Shown: one piece after another, positions 1-6,405 of the stretch
How the letters are laid out: each line of letters opens with the position of its first letter
How positions within the stretch are numbered: position 1 is the stretch's first letter
NCBI GenBank assembly: GCA_964411925.1
Contig: CAYPNI010000154.1
Coordinates: 1-8,433 of the forward strand
Length of the DNA stretch: 8,433 nucleotides
Origin: VFKU01 sp964411925
Lineage (GTDB): Bacteria > Hydrogenedentota > Hydrogenedentia > Hydrogenedentales > GCA-2746185
Direction: 5' to 3'
Position numbers and translations under genes: made by a program
The notes under the pieces: model-generated
Told to the model about the DNA's origin: nothing
The model's input: only the letters and a program-made list of their open reading frames with translations
The model's database searches: none

Positions 1-1365
1 CTGCATACGAACGATATTCACGACCACGTGCGCATGGATTACGACGATCGCGGCGGCCTCGCGTACGTGGCGGGCTACCTCGCGCGTGCGCGCGCCGAGC
101 GCGCCGACTCTCTGCTGCTGGACGCGGGCGACGTGATGGAGAAGGGCGACCTCGTAGCGTTCGACACGAAGAGCGTCATCATGTACGAGGCCATGCAGCG
201 AATCGGGTTTGACGCCGGGACTCCAGGCAACCACGACGACGCATACGGCGATGCGCACCTGGTGGAATGCGCGAAGATCGCGAATTTGCCGCTGCTGGCG
301 GTGAACATGTTGAAGCCGGACGGATCGCTGCTGTTTCCGGCATCGATGATCATCGAGCGCAACGGACTCAAGATTGGCGTCATCGGCGTATTCAAGCCGC
401 GCGACCAGTTGTCGCTGGATTTCGACAAGACCGCGGCCGCGTTGAACGCCGAGGCGCAGCGACTCGAGCCGAACGTGCACCTGATCATCGCGGTCGTGCA
501 CATGGGTTCGAACGATTGCGAGGCGCTAGCGCGCGTCGCTCCGACGGTGGACGTATTCGTCAGCGGGCACACCCACGAGGCGCTGTCCCGTCCGATGGTG
601 ACGCGCTCATCGAAGGCGCTCGTCGTTCAGGCGGGATGTTACAGCGAGTACGTCGGCCGGCTCGACCTCGTCATCGACGACGAAACCGAAGAGGTCCTGT
701 CGTACGACGGCGAACTCGTCGAGATGAACCACGACGGTATCGCGCCCGACGCCGAGATGGCCGCGTGGATCGTTGAGCGCGAGCGCGAGGCCAGTCCGCG
801 CGCAGGCGAACTCGTGACGACGCTGGACGCGCCGCTCGGGTTCAAGGAACTGGCGTATCTCGGCGCCGAGGGCATCCGCCGTTCCACAGGCTCGGACATC
901 GGCTTCTGCCATATGTCGCAGATTATTCGCGACCGGCTGCCGGCAGGGCCGGTCGATGTCAACGCTATTTTCCGTACCGGCGGACAGCGCGGCAGTGAAG
1001 TGATCAAGACGACGCTGACCGGAGCGGAGGTCGCCGCATATATCGGGTTCCAGGCAAACGATGGCTCGGCCAAGACCCACTGGTCCGGATTCACGGGAAG
1101 CTACATCGAGGGCGAGGGGAAAACCGCGTTCGAGTCCAACCTCGACTCCGCCCGCGAGTACACGATCGCGATGCCTGCGCTCGAATGGCGCACGCGCTAT
1201 CTGCGCTACCTCGAACAGATGAAACGCACGCAGTCCCGCAAGCCCGAGTCGACCGGAGTGAGTTACACGCAGGCCGTCGCCGATCTGATTCGCGCGGAAT
1301 CTGCCACCACGCCCGCCGAGCTGGCCTCCGCGATCGAGCGGACCTCGCTGAAGGCGGCACGTTAG
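1..1365 (+). CDS. 5'-nucleotidase / metallophosphoesterase, 5' end cut off by window
   Basis: Partial gene, open from base 1; 454 codons are visible. It probably hydrolyses phosphate esters such as nucleotides with two metal ions, and the family usually acts in the periplasm or outside the cell. The calcineurin-fold motifs appear in order (numbering from base 1): LHTNDIHDH at 1-9, GD at 43-44, GNHDD at 76-80, VVHMGSN at 165-171 and SGHTHE at 188-193. The motif order and spacing match UshA/YfkN/CpdB-type proteins. The motif at residue 1 normally lies close to the N-terminus, so the true start and any signal peptide lie just left of the window; the internal GTG at 28 and ATG at 34 fall after a metal ligand and cannot be the start. 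A C-terminal 5'-nucleotidase-like domain follows, with FRTGGQRGS at 324-332 where the family has an N-GG-R type motif. The usual late GGDGY-type segment is not seen; the tail is helical and polar, without an anchor. The catalytic class is secure and the substrate is not. Confidence 0.9.
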   Translation: MHTNDIHDHVRMDYDDRGGLAYVAGYLARARAERADSLLLDAGDVMEKGDLVAFDTKSVIMYEAMQRIGFDAGTPGNHDDAYGDAHLVECAKIANLPLLAVNMLKPDGSLLFPASMIIERNGLKIGVIGVFKPRDQLSLDFDKTAAALNAEAQRLEPNVHLIIAVVHMGSNDCEALARVAPTVDVFVSGHTHEALSRPMVTRSSKALVVQAGCYSEYVGRLDLVIDDETEEVLSYDGELVEMNHDGIAPDAEMAAWIVEREREASPRAGELVTTLDAPLGFKELAYLGAEGIRRSTGSDIGFCHMSQIIRDRLPAGPVDVNAIFRTGGQRGSEVIKTTLTGAEVAAYIGFQANDGSAKTHWSGFTGSYIEGEGKTAFESNLDSAREYTIAMPALEWRTRYLRYLEQMKRTQSRKPESTGVSYTQAVADLIRAESATTPAELASAIERTSLKAAR

Positions 1366-1430
1366 CCTCGACCGTCAGGCGAATACAGGGAACGGGTCGG
1401 CGACATTGCTCGATCGACTGTATCGTTCTT

Positions 1431-1450
1431 GCGAATCCGGGCCAATTCGC
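1431..1450. repeat. Small inverted repeat in spacer after the nucleotidase gene
   Basis: GCGAAT at 1431-1436 is complementary to ATTCGC at 1445-1450 across an 8-base loop. No T-run follows, so this is not a standard intrinsic terminator. A second, weaker stem, GAAGC 1481-1485 with GCTTC 1493-1497, lies 30 bases downstream. Either could help 3'-end formation of the nucleotidase message, but stems this short also occur by chance. Confidence 0.3.
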
Positions 1451-1574
1451 GTAACGTCTCACCGTTTGAACTCGTGGGCTGAAGCTGCGCAGGCTTCGAT
1501 CACGGCGTCTGAGCCAGTAGATCCGTGCGAGTGCGTTGCGGATGCCCGCGCGAACATTCGCCGAAGTCTCCTCC

Positions 1575-1580
1575 AGAGGA
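1575..1580 (+). promoter_or_regulatory. Ribosome binding site deciding the start of the fused membrane synthase
   Basis: AGAGGA at 1575-1580 is the only good Shine-Dalgarno match near the start of the next gene. It lies 9 bases before the GTG at 1590 and only 3 bases before the GTG at 1584. The longer start options, TTG 1536 and ATG 1542, have no purine-rich sequence in front of them. This favours GTG 1590. Confidence 0.55.
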
Positions 1581-1589
1581 ATTGTGACG

Positions 1590-4049
1590 GTGCACGGTCG
1601 TCCGCCGAAATCGGTTTATCCGGGTCTGTTCGTCATCACCCTGGCGACCCTGATGCACCAGATGTTGCTGACGCGAATCTTCAGCGTGGCGATGTGGTAT
1701 CACTTCGCGTTCGTCGCGATTTCCGTGACCATGTTCGGGATGTCCGTCGGCGCGATCGTGGTCTTTCTTTGGCGCGACTACGATGTCTCCCGCGTCGCAC
1801 GCCACCTCACGGTGTGCGCCGCGCTCTACGCGCTCACCTCCGTCGGCGCGTTACTTGTGTTCATCATCATTCGGTTCCGCGGCGCTGAAGACTTCCTTGC
1901 CGTCGTTGCGCTGTCGGTCACCTACTTCGCGCTCGCCGTACCGTTTGCGTTTAGCGGTATCGTCGTTACGCTTGCGCTGACGAAATTTCCCAAACACGTT
2001 GGAACCCTCTACGCGTTCGACCTCATCGGCGCTGCCCTGGGTTGTGTCGCGTTCATCTGGACACTGGAGATTACCGACGGTCCGAGCGCGATACTCGTCG
2101 TCGCCGCGCTGGGTTCGTTCGGAGCGTTCCTGTTCTCGCTGGGGCTGGGCCGCCGCGCCCAATTCGCGTGCGTTGTCCTTACGCTCTTGTTCATCGGTGC
2201 CGCAATCGGGAACACGCGGCAGGCGGAGGACGGCAAAGCCCCCATACGACTGCTTTGGGCCCGCGGAATTCCCGACCTCGGGATCGCCTCGCTCCTCGAC
2301 GTATGGAATTCGTTCTCCCGAATCCAGGTGGGCGGCGACATGGAGAAGACCGAGCCGCCATTCGCATGGGGCTTCGGCCGCAACGTGCCGCTACAGCAAC
2401 ATGTAGGGCAGCTTCGGATGGGGATCGATCTCACTGCGGGCACAGTGATCACTCGTTGGACCGGCGATGTCGAGTCCATCAGCTTCCTCAAGTACGACGT
2501 GGCCAACGCCGGGCATTACCTGAGAGACAACGCGGACGTCGTCGTCATCGGCGTGGGCGGCGGCCACGACATTCTTTCCGCGCTTGCCTTCGAACAGAAA
2601 TCTGTCCTGGGAGTCGAGATCAACAAGAACATACTTTGGGCGACGAACGACGTCTTCGGTGAGTTCAGCGGACATCTCGACCAGCGTCCAAACGTGTCGT
2701 TTGCGGTCGACGAGGCGCGAAGCTACCTCGCTCGCACAGATCGCAAATTCGACATCATTCAAATGTCGCTGATCGATACCTTTGCGGCAACGTCCGCGGG
2801 CGCCTACGTACTCTCCGAAAACTCCTTGTACACAGTGGAGGCGTGGAAGATTTTCCTGAGCAAGCTCTCCAATCGCGGCATCCTCAACGTGAGCCGGTGG
2901 CATGTGCCCAGCCAGCCGAAGGAAGTATTCCGCCTGGTGTCGCTGGCGCGCGGCGCACTCGAGAGCCGGGGCATTACGAATTTTCGCGATCACGTCATGC
3001 TCGTCCGCACGGACGTCTCCCCGCTGGGCGATCGCGGCGTGGGGACGATCCTCGTGAGCAATACGCCCTTCTCCATCGACGACGTGTTGCGGCTTAGCGA
3101 CGCGGCGCAGCAGGCGGGATTTGTCCTGTCGTTGACGCCGCAATTCTCGGAATACCCTGAGTTCGCGCAGATCCTCGCGCCGGGCGACCCCTCCGCGTTC
3201 TTCGATCAGTATCCGCTGGACGTTACCGCGCCGACGGACAACCGGCCGTTCTATTTCCAGATGCTGCGCCCCGCGGACGCGGTTCGTCACGTCTTCGGCT
3301 TGCGCAAAAGCACCGGCGACGAGAACGAAGACGCGGTGATGGCGCTCGCGGCGTTGTTGTTGATCGTCGTCATTCTGACCGCCGCCTGTATCCTGGTTCC
3401 GTTGTGGTTGAGGTCGGAGCCGGGCGCGCTCAGGGGGCACTCCGCGCACCTGCTCTACTTCGCGTCGATCGGGTTCGGTTTCATGTTCGTCGAGATTTCG
3501 CAGCTCCAACAACTGATCGTGTTTCTCGGCCACCCGACGTACGCACTTTCGGTTGTCTTGTTCACCCTGTTGCTTTCGAGCGGGATTGGCAGCTATTGCG
3601 TCGAGCGGTTCGCGCTGGCGACAGATCGCATGTCGCAACGCCGCGGCCTGCTCATCCTCGCGGCGCTCGTGGCCGTGTTGATCGCGGTGGGGCTCGTGTC
3701 TCCGGCACTGCGAGAGTCGTTCGCCAGCGGCAGCAACCCGGTCCGAATTGCGGTCGCCATCGTCATCATTGCGCCCATGGGGTTCCTGATGGGCATGGCG
3801 TTCCCGCTCGGCATGGACGCGGCGTCGCGGCGGACGGAACACCTGACGCCGTGGTTGTGGGGGACCAACGGCGCGGCGTCCGTCTGTTGTTCGGTGCTCG
3901 CCATGGCAATCGCCATGGCCGTCGGCAACCGGGTCGCGTTCTGGTGTGGAGTCGCCTGTTACCTGTTGACCCTGGTGGCCTACCTCTTCACCGGGCGAGC
4001 GGAGCCCGCCGAATCTCGACCGGCGCGCGGGCCATCAGTTCGCGCCTAG
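1590..4049 (+). CDS. Fused multi-pass membrane protein with spermidine-synthase-like (SAM-fold) domain
   Basis: About 819 residues from GTG 1590 (alternatives GTG 1584, ATG 1542, TTG 1536). Three parts are visible. The N-terminus has about seven hydrophobic helices up to residue ~210, including a YAFDLIGAALGC stretch typical of the fused MFS/spermidine-synthase family. A soluble Rossmann domain spans roughly 230-565. It has GVGGGHD at 321-327 (nucleotide/SAM-binding loop), E343 in GVEIN (predicted ribose-binding acid), DEAR at 374-377 and a LID motif with D396 near the expected catalytic site, followed by ENSLYTVEAW, a family-like helix. About six helices from ~585 to the end include HLLYFASIGFGFMFVEISQL. 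Soluble SpeE enzymes carry GGGDG; here it is GGGHD, so aminopropyl transfer to putrescine cannot be assumed. The protein would sit in the inner membrane; whether it acts on a polyamine or another amine or lipid is unknown. It stands alone, with no polyamine pathway gene beside it. Confidence 0.88.
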   Translation: MHGRPPKSVYPGLFVITLATLMHQMLLTRIFSVAMWYHFAFVAISVTMFGMSVGAIVVFLWRDYDVSRVARHLTVCAALYALTSVGALLVFIIIRFRGAEDFLAVVALSVTYFALAVPFAFSGIVVTLALTKFPKHVGTLYAFDLIGAALGCVAFIWTLEITDGPSAILVVAALGSFGAFLFSLGLGRRAQFACVVLTLLFIGAAIGNTRQAEDGKAPIRLLWARGIPDLGIASLLDVWNSFSRIQVGGDMEKTEPPFAWGFGRNVPLQQHVGQLRMGIDLTAGTVITRWTGDVESISFLKYDVANAGHYLRDNADVVVIGVGGGHDILSALAFEQKSVLGVEINKNILWATNDVFGEFSGHLDQRPNVSFAVDEARSYLARTDRKFDIIQMSLIDTFAATSAGAYVLSENSLYTVEAWKIFLSKLSNRGILNVSRWHVPSQPKEVFRLVSLARGALESRGITNFRDHVMLVRTDVSPLGDRGVGTILVSNTPFSIDDVLRLSDAAQQAGFVLSLTPQFSEYPEFAQILAPGDPSAFFDQYPLDVTAPTDNRPFYFQMLRPADAVRHVFGLRKSTGDENEDAVMALAALLLIVVILTAACILVPLWLRSEPGALRGHSAHLLYFASIGFGFMFVEISQLQQLIVFLGHPTYALSVVLFTLLLSSGIGSYCVERFALATDRMSQRRGLLILAALVAVLIAVGLVSPALRESFASGSNPVRIAVAIVIIAPMGFLMGMAFPLGMDAASRRTEHLTPWLWGTNGAASVCCSVLAMAIAMAVGNRVAFWCGVACYLLTLVAYLFTGRAEPAESRPARGPSVRA

Positions 4050-4190
4050 CAGTTTCACCTGCGTTCATCGCCATTTTGCGAACTAGCCTGCCTCCTTGAC
4101 ACGTATGCTACTCTTACGACCTGCGTCCGTGAATGGATGCGATAGGCTACGTCCCACTCGATGCGTCAGCGCTGTCAAACTTAACTACGC

Positions 4191-6125
4191 ATGCCAAGTG
4201 AAACCCATCCCATCCGTTTGCGGCCTATCGTTTTCAGCACGTTCTTTGTTGAAATCGCCCTCTTGGTAACGATGTTCTGCCTCGTGGGCTACTGGGTGGT
4301 TCCAGCGCATTACACGACCACGTACACCGACATGGAATTCACGGGCTGGGTCGCGCCCATTGCCAATCGACTAGCAGATGGTAGTCAGCTCTACGCGGAC
4401 GGTTTGCACAGCCCGATGCCTCCCATACCCGCAGTGTTTCTACATCTTGTTTCGGGGGGACATGCAGTCTGGCTGACGGAGAGCCTCTGGGTCTATGTGT
4501 TTCAATGCCTGACCATACTCGCGATTTACATTGCTCTCAGTCTGGTCTTGTCGCGCCCGGTCCCGTGGCTCTCAGCGCTGTGTACATTCCCTCTGTTCCT
4601 CGCGTTGCATAAGACCATCCTCTACGACCCGATCGCTCAGTTTCTCGTGGCCATGCTCCTCGTCGGATGCGCCTGGATCATCCGGCGAACGAACGCAGTC
4701 GGCTCAACCGCGATCGCGACCGATCGGTGGAGCACGTCGCGAGTCGGCCCGCCGGCCTTTCTGGGATTCGCATCTGCCGTCTTGCTGTTGACCAAGCAAA
4801 GCACGGCCGCGGGAGCCGTGTTTGGCGTCGGCCTGTTTCTCGCCTGTTTTCCGCTAGAAGGCCGCCTTCGCGCACGCGTTCAGGGGCTCGCAGTGTACGC
4901 GGTAGCGTCGGCCGCTTCCGTCGCCCTGCTTATCCTTCTTCTCCTCCCATATGTCTCGTTCCGTGGACTGATCGAAGATGTATATCTCACCGGCAGCGAA
5001 CCGAAAGGAGGCTCCGAACTCGCGTTCGGATACCTCCCGAATTACGCGAGCGAAATTTTCGACTGGTTTGTTAAGTCGGTCAAATCGGTGATCATCGCCA
5101 TCCCTGCCATCGCACTGCTCGTGACCCTGCCTGCCCGGCCTGACTCGATCCGCGTGGAGCCTGCACCGGGCAAGCGAAATCTCACAGAAGCACTCGCTCT
5201 GGGATACGTACTGGCATCGATCGGCGGAAGCCTTCTGAGTTTCAGCTTTCGAGGCGTCGTTCCAGAGTCGTCGATGGCAGGATTTCTCTACGGTGCCGGA
5301 CAGACACGTGACGGGCTGCACACAACTGCACTGGTATCCCTCGTCATTCTTGCTCCAATCGTTTTGTTCGCACCGAAACGTTTCGAGGCATCAACCCTCG
5401 CGCTGGCTGGATTGTTTCTGGTGGCGTTCATGTCAGCCATCGGCCACAGTTTGTCCCGCCACGTCTTCATTTGGCTATACGACAACAATCCGCTGATATC
5501 CGTTGTGATCGCGTGCGTGTGCTATTCCGGAATCCAGCTGGTTTCGAGTATTCGCGCACATTCCTGGATCAAGCACGCGCTCGGATTGCTTCTTTTCGGC
5601 GCCTTCATTCCGCTAACGGCCTGGTTCGCGGCCACTCCAAAATTTGACCGCGTGCGCGAATGCACGGAGACGACGGACGCCGTGCCGCACTTGCGCGGCG
5701 CGAAGTTTCGACCCGAAATGCGGGCACTGTTGCAGGTCGCCGAGGCGGCCCGGTGGGCGGCCGGAAACGACGGCACGGTACTGATGCTTCCGGGCGATCC
5801 GAACGTGGAAGCCTGGATCGATCGGCCGCGCCCCGGGCTAACTTCGGCGATTACGTTCGTCGACCAATATTGGGACAAGTACGTTAACGAGGATTTCGCG
5901 AGGCTGCAGAACGATCCGCCCAAAGTCATCCTGATCGGTCCCGCCAATGCCATGTGGATCCAGAAGATGTACGGCCACGAAGACGGGTCGGGCGCGAACC
6001 GCTTGTTGGAACTCGTTGTCGAGGAGATCATCCCTGCGAACTACGACCACGCGCTCGGCTTTGCGATTCCCATCTACGGCCGAGACCCCACCCGGATGGA
6101 CATCTACGTTCGCAAGACGCTCTGA
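4191..6125 (+). CDS. GT-C-type membrane glycosyltransferase (GT39/ArnT/RgtA-like), putative
   Basis: 644 residues. The ATG at 4191 is the likely start because an in-frame stop lies upstream at 4143-4145; no strong ribosome binding site is seen. The layout is that of lipid-linked-sugar glycosyltransferases of the GT-C fold. A first transmembrane helix (about 13-37) leads into a loop with TDMEF, whose D47 and E49 are in the place of the family's catalytic acidic pair. The loop continues ANRLADGSQLYADGLHSPMPPIP (about 57-79), matching the G-x-x-LY-D...P-P pattern common to these enzymes. Around ten further hydrophobic helices follow to about residue 480. A soluble C-terminal domain of about 150 residues comes last (from FDRVRECTETTD to the end). 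GT-C enzymes usually move a sugar from polyprenyl phosphate onto a protein, lipid or glycan outside the inner membrane. Donor and acceptor cannot be read from the sequence. No polysaccharide cluster surrounds it. Base composition looks less GC-rich than in the neighbours. Confidence 0.7.
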   Translation: MPSETHPIRLRPIVFSTFFVEIALLVTMFCLVGYWVVPAHYTTTYTDMEFTGWVAPIANRLADGSQLYADGLHSPMPPIPAVFLHLVSGGHAVWLTESLWVYVFQCLTILAIYIALSLVLSRPVPWLSALCTFPLFLALHKTILYDPIAQFLVAMLLVGCAWIIRRTNAVGSTAIATDRWSTSRVGPPAFLGFASAVLLLTKQSTAAGAVFGVGLFLACFPLEGRLRARVQGLAVYAVASAASVALLILLLLPYVSFRGLIEDVYLTGSEPKGGSELAFGYLPNYASEIFDWFVKSVKSVIIAIPAIALLVTLPARPDSIRVEPAPGKRNLTEALALGYVLASIGGSLLSFSFRGVVPESSMAGFLYGAGQTRDGLHTTALVSLVILAPIVLFAPKRFEASTLALAGLFLVAFMSAIGHSLSRHVFIWLYDNNPLISVVIACVCYSGIQLVSSIRAHSWIKHALGLLLFGAFIPLTAWFAATPKFDRVRECTETTDAVPHLRGAKFRPEMRALLQVAEAARWAAGNDGTVLMLPGDPNVEAWIDRPRPGLTSAITFVDQYWDKYVNEDFARLQNDPPKVILIGPANAMWIQKMYGHEDGSGANRLLELVVEEIIPANYDHALGFAIPIYGRDPTRMDIYVRKTL

Positions 6126-6155
6126 CCTGAATGAATGCGCTATCCGGCCGGGCTG

Positions 6156-6172
6156 CCGACGGGTGTCGTCGG
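6156..6172 (+). other. GC-rich hairpin after the glycosyltransferase gene, possible terminator stem
   Basis: CCGACG at 6156-6161 pairs with CGTCGG at 6167-6172 over a 5-base loop, 31 bases after the stop codon of the glycosyltransferase. The stem is strong but no T-run follows; instead the sequence continues with GGGCGCGGG twice (6171-6179 and 6185-6193). Position suggests a transcript end; lack of a U-tract makes it uncertain. Confidence 0.3.
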
Positions 6173-6299
6173 GCGCGGGCCGGCGGGCGCGGGGGATCGG
6201 ATCAAGGACTGCCAAAATTCACGGCGCCTTCGAAGTCGACGGTGACTAGGTGTGGCCAACCCGAGAACACACGATCCGTTCGCGGCACGCAGGCGACGT

Positions 6300-6317
6300 T
6301 GGTTGTATATACAACCA
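6300..6317. promoter_or_regulatory. Perfect 18-bp palindrome, candidate operator
   Basis: TGGTTGTATATACAACCA reads identically on both strands with no mismatch and no spacer. It is AT-centred in an otherwise GC-rich spacer, as expected for a dimeric repressor or activator site. It lies 14 bases before a perfect -10 box, so it covers the region where the -35 element would be. A protein bound here would be placed to compete with RNA polymerase. The regulator is not in the window. Confidence 0.6.
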
Positions 6318-6337
6318 CTCCACCTCGCCGATATAAT
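6308..6337 (+). promoter_or_regulatory. Sigma-70-like promoter for the FG-GAP propeller gene
   Basis: The -10 box at 6332-6337 is TATAAT, identical to consensus. The best -35 at acceptable spacing is TATACA at 6308-6313 (4 of 6 to TTGACA, 18-bp spacer), which lies inside the palindrome. Transcription would start near 6344, giving a leader of about 60 bases. The -35 is weak, consistent with control by a factor bound to the palindrome. An A/T-rich box of this quality is rare in this GC-rich window. Confidence 0.55.
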
Positions 6338-6393
6338 CGATGACTGGCTGCGTCTGGGCGCGCGACTGACGCTCAACGGCAATATTGTTACTC

Positions 6394-6397
6394 GGAG
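6394..6397 (+). promoter_or_regulatory. Ribosome binding site fixing the start of the propeller gene
   Basis: GGAG at 6394-6397 lies 8 bases before ATG 6406. An in-frame TTG at 6385 is an alternative start, but it lies upstream of this site and would put seven extra residues ahead of a signal peptide that begins cleanly at the ATG. Confidence 0.6.
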
Positions 6398-6405
6398 TGT
6401 CGTCC

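Noticed and set aside
2391..3842. 483-codon open frame on the minus strand inside the membrane synthase gene
   Set aside because: It is antisense to a gene with clear membrane helices and SAM-fold motifs. Its translation is rich in Arg, Glu and His with no recognisable domain, typical of the complement of GC-rich hydrophobic codons.
4096..4124. Perfect TTGACA at 4096-4101 as a -35 box for the glycosyltransferase gene
   Set aside because: No acceptable -10 lies 16-18 bases downstream; the sequence at 4119-4124 is ACCTGC. TATGCT at 4104-4109 is too close to pair with it and has no -35 of its own.
6171..6193. GGGCGCGGG direct repeat
   Set aside because: Two 9-base GC-only words five bases apart are expected by chance in such GC-rich sequence.
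6131..6343. Small 70-codon frame starting with ATG in the spacer before the propeller gene
   Set aside because: It has no good ribosome binding site and no motif, runs through the hairpin, the palindrome and the -10 box, and is best explained as non-coding.
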